From JAAZMI01 sp050948785 (lineage in GTDB: Bacteria > Bacillota > Dethiobacteria > DTU022 > UBA8154): a DNA stretch of 64,000 nt. The stretch lies in assembly GCA_050948785.1 (NCBI GenBank), contig JBMNEM010000007.1:55980-119979 (forward strand), in the 5' to 3' direction. This document shows, in pieces, positions 35,069 through 44,597 of the stretch (position 1 is the stretch's first letter; every line of letters starts with the position of its first letter). The notes beneath the pieces are model-generated. The model saw only the letters and a list, made by a program, of their open reading frames with translations, made no database searches and had not been told where the DNA came from. Both the position numbers and the translations under genes were made by a program.

Positions 35069-36693
35069 CCAAGGGTTACATTGCTTTTGTCTTTCACTCC
35101 CATTTACCTTATGTTCGACACCCGGAATACGAGCAATCTCTGGAAGAAAAATGGTTTTTTGAGGCCATTACAGAGTGTTATATACCGCTTCTCAAGGTCT
35201 TTCAGGGCCTGGAAAGGGAGCAGATCGACTATGCCGTCACCTTTTCACTTTCCCCTACCCTCCTGGCCATGATGGAAGATCCTTTTTTACAGGAACGTTA
35301 TGCCCACTACCTCTCCAGACTGCAAGAGCTGGCCGCCAAAGAGGAAGAAAGAACTGCAGGGGACCCTGTCTTTTCCCCTCTGGCCCGGCTTTACCGTGAG
35401 AGGCTTGATTTTACTTCTTATTTATTTAATGAAAAATACGGGAGACGACTGGTAGAAGGCTTCAAAGAATTACAACAGGGCGGGCATGTAGAACTGCTCA
35501 CCTCCGCAGCTACACACGGTTACCTGCCCCTGCTGGGTATACAGAAAGAAGCTATTTATGCCCAGGTTGCCGCCGGTATCGAAAATTTTGAAAGAATTTT
35601 TGACACCGTTCCGCGAGGTATCTGGCTCCCCGAATGCGCTTACACACCGGATCTGGAAGATATCCTGAGTGAACTGGGGCTTTGTTATTTTTTCACCGCC
35701 ACCCATGGGGTGCTTTATGCTACACCCCGGCCGAAGTACGGCGTTTACAGCCCGATTCTCACTCCCGGAGGCCTGGCTGCCTTTGGCCGCGATCCGGAAA
35801 CTTCGCACCAGGTCTGGAGCTCCAAGGAAGGTTACCCGGGTGACTTCGATTACCGGGAATTTTACCGCGATATCGGCTATGATCTTGACCTGGACTATAT
35901 CGGGAAGTACCTGCACCCCTCCGGGATAAGGAGCAATACCGGCTTCAAATATTACCGCATTACCGGCACGGGCAATCATAAAGAACCGTACAACCCCGAT
36001 TGGGCTCTGGGAAAAGCCCGTGAACATGCCGGAAACTTCCTGTTTAACCGTGAAAAACAGGTTGAATATTACGGGGAAATCATGGATCGTCCCCCGCTGA
36101 TTGTCGCGCCTTATGATGCCGAGCTCTTTGGCCACTGGTGGTTTGAAGGGCCGCAATGGATCGATGCGCTTTGCCGCCTCATCGCAGAAACCAAGCAGCT
36201 GAAAATGATCACCCCCAGCCAATACCTGGCACAGGGCTATCCTTTACAGTTGGCCACTCCCAATGCTTCCAGCTGGGGGGATAAAGGCTATCATGAAGTA
36301 TGGCTCAACGGTAAGAATGACTGGATCTACCGTCACCTGCACAGGGCCGCCGAAAAAATGACCGCTCTGGTCACAAAATTTTCCCGCGCAGAAGGAACAT
36401 TAAAAAGAGCCTTGAACCAGGCCGCCCGGGAACTGCTGCTGGCCCAAAGCAGCGACTGGCCCTTTATTATTACCGCCGGAACAATGGATAACTACGCCCG
36501 AAGAAAAATTACTAGCCACCTCGTCCGGTTTATAAGCTTGGAAAAACAAATTGAGGGAAACAACATCGACCTCTCCTGGCTGCAACAGCTGGAGAATGCC
36601 GACAATCTTTTTCCTCACCTGGATTATCATTTATTTCAAAACCTGGACGAAACAGTAGCGGTGGAAAAAAAACAGCTTACCGGCGTGTTTTAA
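35065..36693 (+). CDS. GH57-type 1,4-alpha-glucan branching enzyme
   Basis: A 542-residue GH57 branching enzyme with a C-terminal DUF1957 domain. It opens GYIAFVFHSHLPYVRHPE; GIWLPECAYTPDLEDIL near residue 186 carries the catalytic Glu, and VAPYDAELFGHWWFEGP near 348 the catalytic Asp. ASSWGDKGYHEVWLNGKN is the flexible-loop and Trp region of this group. These enzymes introduce alpha-1,6 branches into glycogen in thermophiles. It overlaps the DUF4912 gene by four bases. With glgA on the opposite strand it completes a synthesis pathway; glgC (ADP-glucose synthesis) is not in the window. Confidence 0.93.
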   Translation: MTKGYIAFVFHSHLPYVRHPEYEQSLEEKWFFEAITECYIPLLKVFQGLEREQIDYAVTFSLSPTLLAMMEDPFLQERYAHYLSRLQELAAKEEERTAGDPVFSPLARLYRERLDFTSYLFNEKYGRRLVEGFKELQQGGHVELLTSAATHGYLPLLGIQKEAIYAQVAAGIENFERIFDTVPRGIWLPECAYTPDLEDILSELGLCYFFTATHGVLYATPRPKYGVYSPILTPGGLAAFGRDPETSHQVWSSKEGYPGDFDYREFYRDIGYDLDLDYIGKYLHPSGIRSNTGFKYYRITGTGNHKEPYNPDWALGKAREHAGNFLFNREKQVEYYGEIMDRPPLIVAPYDAELFGHWWFEGPQWIDALCRLIAETKQLKMITPSQYLAQGYPLQLATPNASSWGDKGYHEVWLNGKNDWIYRHLHRAAEKMTALVTKFSRAEGTLKRALNQAARELLLAQSSDWPFIITAGTMDNYARRKITSHLVRFISLEKQIEGNNIDLSWLQQLENADNLFPHLDYHLFQNLDETVAVEKKQLTGVF

Positions 36694-36820
36694 CATAATG
36701 AAAACAGTGCAAACTAAGCCCGTTAATACTGGCGAATAACTTTCTCGATTATTTCTAAATTCGGGGAAGCTTTATGGGGTATTTCTCCAGCAACGGGCAA
36801 TAATGGAGGTTTGGTTTTTT

Positions 36821-37126
36821 ATGTACACTGATAAAGCTTTGAATTGTAAGGATTGTGGGCGTGACTTTACTTTTTCAGTATCAGAACAAGAGTTCTTCGC
36901 TGAAAAGGGGTTTGCCAATGAACCTGTCCGCTGTTCCGAGTGCCGTTCCGCCAGAAAAGCTCAGGACAACTCCAGCAGAAGAGAACATAACCGCAGCCCG
37001 CGCCAGATGTTCTCTACCGCCTGTGCAAACTGCGGAAAAATCGCCAGAGTGCCATTCCAGCCCACTGGCGATAAACCGGTCTATTGCGAGGATTGTTTCC
37101 AATCGCACCGGCAAAATAATCAGTGA
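36821..37126 (+). CDS. small zinc-ribbon protein
   Basis: A 101-residue protein with four CxxC motifs: CKDC, CSEC, CANC and CEDC, forming two likely zinc sites. MYTDKALNCKDCGRDFTFS at the N terminus and KPVYCEDCFQSHR at the end match the probable zinc-binding domain family widespread in anaerobes. ATG at 36821 with GGAGG 11 bases upstream is preferred; an in-frame ATG at 36803 overlaps that site. It may bind nucleic acid, but the function is unknown. Confidence 0.8.
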   Translation: MYTDKALNCKDCGRDFTFSVSEQEFFAEKGFANEPVRCSECRSARKAQDNSSRREHNRSPRQMFSTACANCGKIARVPFQPTGDKPVYCEDCFQSHRQNNQ

Positions 37127-37175
37127 GACAACGGCCGGTTATAATTCCGATCATGATCGATCAAGAGGATAATTA

Positions 37176-37200
37176 ACCCGGGCAATTAAATTGCCCGGGT
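37176..37200 (+). terminator. terminator after the zinc-ribbon gene
   Basis: Palindrome ACCCGGGCAATT/AATTGCCCGGGT with a one-base centre, 50 bases past the stop. The T tract after it is weak. Confidence 0.5.
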
Positions 37201-37224
37201 AATCGCATTTTGGTGACAGGGGGC

Positions 37225-37251
37225 GGTGACAGGGGACGGTTCTATGTCACC
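37225..37251 (+). repeat. dispersed GTGACAGGGGACGG hairpin repeat
   Basis: GGTGACAGGGGACGG then TTCTATGTCACC; the ends GGTGAC and GTCACC pair. A close inverted copy lies at 37371. Confidence 0.75.
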
Positions 37252-37370
37252 TTCTTCTATATCATAAATATAAACCATGATGATAAGCCAACTTTCGTGT
37301 AACCCGTGATCTCAAGTGCGGCAAACTTCGCAGGTTTTATAGCGTTGTTATTGGGGATGGGAATAATGCG

Positions 37371-37397
37371 GGTGACAGGGAACCGTCCCCTGTCACC
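37371..37397 (-). repeat. dispersed GTGACAGGGGACGG hairpin repeat, inverted copy
   Basis: The minus strand reads GGTGACAGGGGACGGTTCC then CTGTCACC. Together with the copy at 37225 it forms a 170-bp inverted pair. Confidence 0.75.
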
Positions 37398-37479
37398 CGT
37401 CACTCGGTATAAATCACCTCTTTTTAGGGGTTGCTTTTTTACTGTTTTCCGCATAAACTAAAAGAAAAACAACAATTGA

Positions 37480-37503
37480 ACATTTGAACAAGTACTCAAA
37501 TGT
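37480..37503 (+). promoter_or_regulatory. ArsR/SmtB-type operator
   Basis: ACATTTGA and TCAAATGT are exact inverted arms around ACAAGTAC; the core TGAACAAGTACTCA fits the TGAACA-N2-TgTTCA-like site of metal-sensing ArsR/SmtB repressors. It is 27 bases before the arsR start, as expected for autoregulation. Confidence 0.65.
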
Positions 37504-37530
37504 ATGCAATGCTTTTAAGGGGGAATTTTA

Positions 37531-37911
37531 TTGACAGTAAAAAGGGACAAGACTATAGATACCGACGCTACCTGTGAGGAATTTTGCTTCAACCCTGCAG
37601 CCGTAGATTATGTGCAAAAAAAGATGCTCTCCGAGGAAGAGAGTACTCTCCTGGCAGAAACTTTTAAAGCCCTCAGCAGCAAGACCAGGATCCGCATCCT
37701 GCATGCCCTGTCCTGCCAGGAGCTTTGTGTCTGCGACCTCTCTGTCGCCCTCGATCTCAGCGTTTCGGCGGTCTCTCACCAGCTGCGCCTCCTGAAAGCG
37801 GCCCGGCTGGTCAAATACCGCCGCGCAGGAAAAAACGTTTATTATTCGATGGATGATGAGCATATCGTTTCCTTATTTGCCTGTGCCCTGGAACATGTGC
37901 GGCATCACTGA
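37531..37911 (+). CDS. ArsR/SmtB-family metal-sensing repressor (CadC/ZntR type)
   Basis: A 126-residue winged-helix repressor that releases DNA on binding Zn, Cd or Pb. ETFKALSSKTRIRILHAL is the family start, ELCVCDLSVALDLSVSAVSHQLRLLKAA contains the CVCD metal motif and recognition helix, and the last helix carries DDEHIVSLF...EHVRHH, an alpha-5-like metal site. The start is TTG with AGGGGG seven bases upstream. The last residue and stop codon (CAC TGA) belong to the left end of an IS element; before insertion the gene would have ended VRHS followed by TAA, 23 bases ahead of the P-type ATPase gene. It was therefore probably the first gene of an arsR-ATPase operon. Confidence 0.9.
   Translation: MTVKRDKTIDTDATCEEFCFNPAAVDYVQKKMLSEEESTLLAETFKALSSKTRIRILHALSCQELCVCDLSVALDLSVSAVSHQLRLLKAARLVKYRRAGKNVYYSMDDEHIVSLFACALEHVRHH
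37897..37905 (+). repeat. target-site duplication, left copy
   Basis: GTGCGGCAT, repeated exactly at 39504-39512 on the other side of the IS element. Confidence 0.88.
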
Positions 37912-39503
37912 TGTTGCATTAACCTTAAATTAACTTGTCAAGTAACGAAGCGATAAGTATTTAAAAGATATAACGAGCATAACGCACAAAATAGCCACAT
38001 AAACCTTGCATAACAAAGAAATCTCCTTTATAATAGAGATATATGGTAGTCCTTGCCATAATCCCTTTATAAAGGAGAACAACTATGCAAGGCAAGGGTA
38101 CTATAAAATCCACATTTGATCAACTGTTTGAACCAATATTTTCGCGAAATTTTCGTCAACTGCTTCAAAAGCTGGAGGTTGATAAGTACGTCAAAAAGCT
38201 AACGGCCTTTAAATTTATTACCTTAATGATCTTTGCCCAACTGGAACAGCTAACATGTTTAAGGGAAATCAGCAACAGCCTTAATAACAACAAACTCAGT
38301 GAAGCACTTAAACTTGACTCCATTAGCTTTTCCCAGCTATCCAGGAAACTTCGCAGCATGTCGCTGGAAACCGTAGAATCTCTTTTTCAGGACCTTGTGC
38401 GGCAAGTAGGTGTTCAGACAGGGTTTAAACCTATAAGACAGGGACTGGGCCGGCTTTACCTGATTGATTCTTCAACAATCAGCCTTTGTTTAACGCGTTA
38501 TCGCTGGGCTAGCTTTAGGAAAACCAAAAGCGGTATCAAGCTACATTTAAGATTAAGGCTTTTTAAACAAGGAGTACTCCCCGATGCTGTCATAATTACC
38601 CCCGCTAAAAAGGCGGATAAAACCCAGATGGATGAACTTGTTGTTGAAGAAAAAGGCGCCTTCAATGTTTTCGACCGGGCTTACCTGGATTACAAAAAGT
38701 TCGATGAATACTGTGAAAACGGCATCCTTTTTGCCAGCCGGTTGAAGAAAAACGCCCTGGTAGAAGTAATTAAAGAACTTCCCGTAACGCCTGGCAGTAA
38801 AATTAAGAAGGACTGCACCGTTATCCTGGGCAAAGATGGATTCACAAAGATATACCACCCCCTGAGATACATTGAAACAGAAGATCTTGAAGGCAACCAA
38901 ATTGTCATTATTACAAATGACTTTAAAATGTCTGCTGAAGAAATAGGTGATATCTACCGCTACCGCTGGCAAATTGAGCTTTTTTTCAAATGGATTAAAC
39001 AGCATCTACACGTTAAACATTTTTACGGTTTAACCCGGCAGGCAGTGGAGATGCAGCTCTACATAGCACTGATCGCCTATTGTTTGTTAAAGATAATCCA
39101 GTTAAAAACGTGTTACAAAGGGCCGTTATTACAAATCCAGAGACTTCTTAGCACCTGCTTTTACGAACCATTTCCCTGTTTTATCCGTAGGCTTTACCGC
39201 AAGCCTGACCGAACTTCCAAAGGGCGGCGGAAAATAGACCGTGAAAGAATCTACCAAGAAACCCTAAGGCAGGTGATGGCAGGCGAAGCGGATCATTTAG
39301 ATGATCCTACCTATGACCCGGTAATACTTTAAAAAAATACCAGTGTCAAAATGTGGAAAGGGCTACCTTTAAGTGGTTGCTCCTTTAACCACAGGGAAGA
39401 AGAGTGGCTGTTAAATTATGACATACATGGGGTATTAAGTAATTATCATTGTTTCACATTTTATTGCTTGACATAGGGTGATTTTTTTTATGCAACGCTA
39501 GTG
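37906..39503 (+). mobile_element. IS4-family insertion sequence, 1,598 bp, intact
   Basis: The ends were read from the target duplication and inverted repeats: left CACTGATGTTGCATTAA and right (reverse complement) CACTAGCGTTGCATAAA agree at 13 of 17 positions, and TGTCAAG recurs in register about 32 bases in from each end. The 9-bp duplication GTGCGGCAT lies directly outside both ends. The single transposase gene is complete. It separates the arsR gene from its P-type ATPase partner. Confidence 0.9.
38085..39332 (+). CDS. IS4-family DDE transposase
   Basis: A 415-residue transposase. The DDE triad is visible: Asp in LYLIDSSTISL, Asp in NVFDRAYLDY and Glu in YRWQIELFFKWIKQHL, the latter being the IS4 C1 signature (Y-x2-R-x3-E-x6-K with small variation). 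The N-terminal region FEPIFSRNFRQLLQKL resembles the DUF4372 module that goes with this group. ATG follows AAAGGAG by seven bases. No frameshift or stop is seen, so the element may be active. Confidence 0.93.
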   Translation: MQGKGTIKSTFDQLFEPIFSRNFRQLLQKLEVDKYVKKLTAFKFITLMIFAQLEQLTCLREISNSLNNNKLSEALKLDSISFSQLSRKLRSMSLETVESLFQDLVRQVGVQTGFKPIRQGLGRLYLIDSSTISLCLTRYRWASFRKTKSGIKLHLRLRLFKQGVLPDAVIITPAKKADKTQMDELVVEEKGAFNVFDRAYLDYKKFDEYCENGILFASRLKKNALVEVIKELPVTPGSKIKKDCTVILGKDGFTKIYHPLRYIETEDLEGNQIVIITNDFKMSAEEIGDIYRYRWQIELFFKWIKQHLHVKHFYGLTRQAVEMQLYIALIAYCLLKIIQLKTCYKGPLLQIQRLLSTCFYEPFPCFIRRLYRKPDRTSKGRRKIDRERIYQETLRQVMAGEADHLDDPTYDPVIL

Positions 39504-39512
39504 GTGCGGCAT
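39504..39512 (+). repeat. target-site duplication, right copy
   Basis: GTGCGGCAT, followed by AGTTAA, which supplies the original end of arsR. Confidence 0.88.
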
Positions 39513-39541
39513 AGTTAAAAATAACATGGAGGTTTATCGCC

Positions 39542-41769
39542 GTGAAATATACATTGGAAGGTTTAAATTGCCCCCAGTGCACCTTAAAGATAGAAAGAGA
39601 ATTAAAAATGATCCCCGGTTTAGAGCACTGCAGTATAAATTTCGTCACCAAATCCGTCGACCTGCACCCGGCTTATGTGCCGCAAGCCCAGGAAATTATT
39701 GACGTGATTGAACCCGGGGTGGTCCTTACGCCGGTAAAAAGAGGCCACCACACCCGTGGACAACCTTCCGGCGAAGAAAAAAGCAAAGAAGGGCAAAGCA
39801 GCGTTAACAAAAGCCTGTGCACGAGAATCATTGTTTCCGCAATTTTACTGTTCATTGGCCTGCTTTGGCCAAAATCCCCGCAGGCTCCGTATGCTTGGGG
39901 AGCATACGGGGTATTGATCAGCGCTTATTTACTTGTCGGGGCGCCGGTCATCCGGGATGCTTTACGAAATCTCACCCACCGCCACCTTTTCGATGAAAAT
40001 TTTTTAATGACCGTGGCGACAATCAGCGCCTTTCTGATCCAACAACCGGCCGAAGCCGTGGCCGTGATGCTCTTTTTTGCCATCGGGGAGTTTTTTGAGG
40101 AGAGGGCAGTAAACCACTCCCGCCACTCCATAACTTCCCTCGTGGATCTGCGCCCGGATTATGCCAACCTGTTGGTAAACGGCAGCTGTCGGCAGGTAAA
40201 CCCGGAAGAAGTCGCCATTGGGCAAACCATCGAGGTCCGGCCCGGGGAAAAGGTCCCGCTAGATGGCAAAGTCATCGCCGGAACTTCTTTCGTCGATACT
40301 TCCGCCCTGACCGGGGAATCCCGGCCGCGCAAGGTCAAAGCCGGAGAAGAAATTTTGGCCGGTGTCATAAACGGTGGCGGTTTACTGCAAATCAAAGTGA
40401 CACGGGAATTTCAGGATTCCTCTGTCGCCAAAATATTGGAATTGGTCGAAAATGCCGCGGCGCGCAAAGCCCCCACAGAAAAGCTGATCACCGTCTTCGC
40501 CCGCTGGTACACCCCGCTTGTAGTCCTCCTGACACTGCTTCTGGCCATCCTGCCGCCCCTGCTTCTCCCGGGAGCCACCTTTGATACATGGCTTTACCGG
40601 GCACTGGTCCTGCTGGTTATCTCCTGCCCCTGTGCCCTGGTCGTCTCCGTGCCGCTAGGTTACTTCAGCGGCCTCGGCAGCGCTTCCCGCAGTGGCATAC
40701 TGGTAAAAGGCGCCAATTTTTTAGAAGCCCTCACCAAGGTCCGCACCGTTGTTTTTGATAAAACAGGCACCCTCACCGGGGGACATTTTCAAGTCAGAAA
40801 AATTTACACTGCTAACAATTTTAGCCCCCGGGAAGTTCTTCGCTTGGCCGCCCGGGCGGAAGCACGCTCCAGCCACCCCATTGCCCGCTCCATACAAAGA
40901 GCTTACCGGCAAGAGGCGCGGGGAGAAGCAAATGAATTTCAGGCAGGCGGTGCAAATTATCAAGAAATCGAGGGGCGCGGCGTGAAGCTGACCGCCGGCG
41001 AAAAAACCATTTTAGCCGGTAACGCCCGTCTGCTGCACGAAGCAGGCATCGCCCCTGAACAGCTAAAAACCGGCTGCCTGCAGGCAGCTGAAAAGCCGGG
41101 GGCAGGCACGATTGTTTATGTAGCCGTGGATGGAGTCCCGGCAGGGTGTCTACTGATCGGTGATGAAATCAAAACAGATTCTTTTGTCACAGTAGAAAAC
41201 CTGCGCAAATTAGGTGTGGGGAAAATAGCCATGCTGACCGGCGATCACGAGGCTGCCGCCGCCTCACGTAGCCGCGCGCTTTAAATCTGGATGCCTACCA
41301 TGCCGGGCTTTTGCCGGAAAACAAAGTCGAACAGATCGAAAGAATGAAAGCAGACTTAGGCCAAGGAGAAAAGCTGATTTTTGTCGGGGATGGTATTAAT
41401 GATGCACCGGCTTTGGCCTGTGCCGATATCGGTGTAGCCATGGGCGCACTGGGTTCCGATGCCGCCATTGAAGCCGCCGATCTGGCCCTGATGGATGACA
41501 ACCCGCAAAAACTGCCGCAAGTTATCCTTATCGCCCGCTACACTAAAAAAATATTGACCCAAAATATTGTCATGGCCCTGGGTATCAAGGCCATCTTTAT
41601 CATCTTTGCCATGCTGGGCCTGGCCACCATGTGGGCGGCGGTTTTTGCCGATGTCGGCGTCACGCTCCTGGCCATCATCAATACTCTGCGTATTTTACGT
41701 TATTCACCCCTGCCCGCAGAAGCCAAAAACCGGCAGATCCAGGCCTTCCCTGTTGAAATAAAGCATTGA
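39542..41769 (+). pseudogene. Zn/Cd/Pb-type P1B ATPase, frameshifted
   Basis: A heavy-metal exporting ATPase related to CadA/ZntA. The first frame (39542-41284) contains an N-terminal metal site (LNCPQCTLKIE), LTGESRP, the CPC transmembrane motif (SCPCALVVSVPLGYFSG, near residue 361), the phosphorylation site VFDKTGTLTGG (near 404) and SSHPIARSI. It ends prematurely after MLTGDHEAAAAS. A second frame resumes near 41275 and reads LPENKVEQIERMKADLG, GDGINDAPALACADIGVAMG and the final membrane segments to 41769. Two extra bases near 41267 and 41274 explain the break. GTG start with GGAGG eight bases upstream. The gene has lost its promoter-proximal partner to an IS insertion. Confidence 0.9.
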
Positions 41770-41910
41770 TTACGTTCCTTTTTGTCGCCGCCTTTTGGTT
41801 CTGGTAGGCCTTCCAGCAGCGCAATGACTTTTCAGTCTGCCCCCGTACCTGGAAAAAATACTGGGTTATCACCCCAGCCCTTTTTGCCTCAGGGGTACTC
41901 TGGTGGATAG

Positions 41911-44004
41911 TTAGGGCACATATTGCTCTTTAATGCTTTGTACAGAGCCATCTTTTGTAACTATTCTAAAAGGGGGCACAAAGTCCTTATACTGTGCAAG
42001 ATGCTTTATAAATTCCTCCCTGGTAACAGACTTATGCGCGGCATCCCCCTCCCGGTTAATAATATAATACCGGGTTTGCCCTGTTACCTCGCAATACGTA
42101 GAATCCTGATGGGGATTGTGGATATAAAATCCATTGGGCATGTTCTTGTCAGGATCTATATTTAATTCCTCCAGTCTCCGGGTATCATCCAGCGTTAACC
42201 ATTCAATTTGATCCAGGTGAAAGTACGGTTTGTCACCATTATTAAAGTTGGAGATAAAACCGATATAATGGCTTTCCGGGGTTTCCAGGAAATCTTCCGC
42301 TGTTGCTGCATAGTGGGGAACAAGATCATCCCTGGTAACCTGCCATTGCCCCAGGTCGTTTTTTATAAAGTTTATAGCAACCTGCAAGGGATCCCGAAGC
42401 CCTGGTTTATGCCCCTGGTCGATCTCATTTTGCAACTCCTCGTAGTAATCTGCTATCAAGACATCGGTGTCCGGCATCACATAATATACAGCACCGTAGG
42501 CTCATCCAGCGTTCTACACACCAGATGCCATGCTCGCCCTGAACAACCGGTTGGGATAAAAACAGCTGGCAGGTTTCACCCGATGACAAGGGGAATTTTA
42601 CGACAATGTGGGCGCCCGGGTATGTCTCCGGGGGCAACAGCTCTTTTCCCTCCAAAAATTCACGCAGTGCTGTCTCCTGGGTTGCAGGTGTAGAAAAGTC
42701 GGCAAAAGCTCCCCAATAGATATGTCCCAAAAATTTAGGCCCAGAACCTGCATTAGAAAAAATAAGCATGGGTTTTCCCAAATCGTCAGCCGTTTCAGTA
42801 ATCCAGCCGTCATCAGTCGGCACGCCCATGGGCATGACGTCAATATACGTATCGGGCCGGAGACGATATTCAAGTTCCCATATTTCAACCGGCGCTGCAA
42901 GCAGGTTATCGAACGCTGCCATTTTTTCAAGCTTTGTAATCTTGCTGTCAACAATCTTGATCTTCTGAATCCCTCCAATTCATACTTTCATAGGTTTTTA
43001 TTTTTTCTTCTATAAATTGATGGGCATAGTCTTCAACGGTTAGCTGTTCCTGCAGGGGGTTGGTCAGCAGCCCCACACCCACGGCCACCACTGCCATAAG
43101 GGCGGCAACAACAACCCAAAAGGCAGGTTTTTTGTAGTGCAATATATTCATGATGCGCCCTTTCGTATTGTTTTCGCCAAAGGCCAGGGGACACCCCCTG
43201 ATGATTTGTCCTGCCGGCGGAGAAGGATAAAAGCGAGGTTGAATAATCCCTTTTAATGCCGCTGCCCAACTGTTTGATGACACTTTCGTCGCAAGAAAGC
43301 TCCATATCCCCGCTCATCAGGAAAAAAGCAACCCAGACAAGGGGATTAAACCAGTGGACACACAGCACCAAAAAGGCAAAAGGTTTGATAAGATGGTCAA
43401 ACCTTTGAATATGTGTTTGTTCGTGCTTTATGATATAGGATTTTTCTTTTTCAGTAAGACCTGTTGGCAAATAAATCTTAGGCTTGATAGCACCAAAAAC
43501 GAAAGGAGTTTTAAGGCCCTGCAATGCGTATACATTGTCAAAGACCGGTTTTGCGGATTTTAATTGATGTTGCAGCTTAAGGGTTGTAAAAATACTGTAA
43601 GCGAACAATATAGCAATACCCGCCAGCCAGATTACCGTTCCCCAAACAATCCAGGCCTGCAGCGGACCGGCACCGGCATAAGCAGCAGGTGCAGACAAGG
43701 GGCTGTTGGTCGCTTGGGAAATCTGTCCCATTACAGCTGTACCGTTTTGTGCTTGCGGTGTCTGCAAGTATGTAATACCCTGCGGCACAGTATGTATGCC
43801 GGCTGAATTAAAACCTGCAGGTATAAAACTAAATATACTTTCAAAAGAAAACGGGCAGAAAAGTCTGAATAACACCACCGACCAAAGTGCATAGGAAAAA
43901 ACTTTGGGGGCTTTTTTAAGCAGCAACCGGGCCAAAATCACGAACAAAATAACATAGCAGGATGTAATGCTCATCTCTATGACTTGCAAAAACAACTGTT
44001 CCAT
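41911..44004 (-). pseudogene. BlaR1-type M56 sensor peptidase, with several frameshifts
   Basis: The minus strand encodes in pieces a membrane-bound antibiotic-sensing metalloprotease. Frame one (44004 to about 43210) has TM segments and the zinc site KHEQTHIQRFDHLIK with SGDMELSCDESVIK. It breaks after LLSFSAGR; the next frame gives GCPLAFGENNTKGRIMNIL and a TM helix, ending near 42960. A third resumes with KLEKMAAFDNLLAAPVEIW and a fourth (42480-41911) ends KDGSVQSIKEQYVP, the tail known from clostridial BlaR1-like proteins. At least three shifts are needed, so the product is lost unless the sequence is in error. blaI, just upstream, is intact and three bases away. Confidence 0.85.
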
Positions 44005-44006
44005 GA

Positions 44007-44372
44007 TTATCCCTCCTCCCTATGCTCATCGATTAGCTGCTGCAGTTCGTTAATTTCCTGTTCGCTGAATTTTTTACTCCTGGTAAAGGCCGCTAAAAAT
44101 TTCGGCAAAGACCCTGCAAAGGTTTCCTCCACAAACCGCTTACTTTGCCCGGCATAAAAATCATCTTTTTTAAGAAGGGATGAGACCATACCGCCCCTGT
44201 TTTCAAAAACCCCTTTGTTTTCCAGCCGTTTCAACATAGTATAAGTTGTAGATTTTTTCCAGCGCAGTTCTACCGCACACAGCTTTACCAGCTCGCCTGA
44301 AGGAATTGGTTCCCGGGCCCAAATAATTTCTGCAAACCTTGTCTCCATCTTAGTAAGATTATATTTCTTCAT
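44007..44372 (-). CDS. blaI: BlaI/MecI-family repressor
   Basis: A 121-residue penicillinase-type repressor with a winged helix (TKMETRFAEIIWAREPIPSG, and WKKSTTYTMLKRLENKG as recognition region) and a C-terminal dimerisation helix. In intact systems BlaR1 cleaves it when beta-lactams or cell-wall stress are sensed. ATG at 44372 has AAGGGG nine bases upstream; the frame extends to 44420 without a better site. With the adjacent blaR1 broken, the repressor would be left without its cognate protease. The promoter at 44421-44449 contains a palindrome it could bind. Confidence 0.92.
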   Translation of the reverse strand: MKKYNLTKMETRFAEIIWAREPIPSGELVKLCAVELRWKKSTTYTMLKRLENKGVFENRGGMVSSLLKKDDFYAGQSKRFVEETFAGSLPKFLAAFTRSKKFSEQEINELQQLIDEHREEG

Positions 44373-44420
44373 ACTGCACAACCCCTTTCGGTCTAAGCAA
44401 CATAGACCAGTGTGCCTCAC

Positions 44421-44449
44421 AGCTTACACCCTGTAGACTACATTGTCAA
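44421..44449 (-). promoter_or_regulatory. blaI promoter with embedded operator palindrome
   Basis: On the minus strand a perfect TTGACA (44444-44449), a 17-base spacer and TAAGCT (44421-44426). The palindrome TGTAGTCTACA (44432-44442) lies within the spacer, resembling the ACATATGTAG-type dyads bound by BlaI and MecI; binding would block RNA polymerase, giving autoregulation. Confidence 0.65.
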
Positions 44450-44521
44450 GGGGGATACCAGAAACGTATACAAATTATTTTTCATTCAACAGCATTCAGG
44501 GGAACAACCGGCAGGTTAATA

Positions 44522-44550
44522 TTGATTATCATGCCCGCTTACGTTAATAT
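44522..44550 (+). promoter_or_regulatory. SigA promoter of the ABC transporter operon
   Basis: TTGATT (44522-44527), 17-base spacer, TAATAT (44545-44550), 48 bases before the ATG at 44598. Confidence 0.6.
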
Positions 44551-44597
44551 AGAGGTGCAAAAACGTTAAGATCATCTTCTTAAACCAGGAGGGGCCA

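Larger units (their letters stand above)
37127..37479. other. intergenic region with a terminator and two inverted GACGG repeats
   Basis: It contains the hairpin at 37176-37200, repeat copies at 37225-37251 and 37371-37397 in opposite orientation, and nothing else that I can support. Confidence 0.6.
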
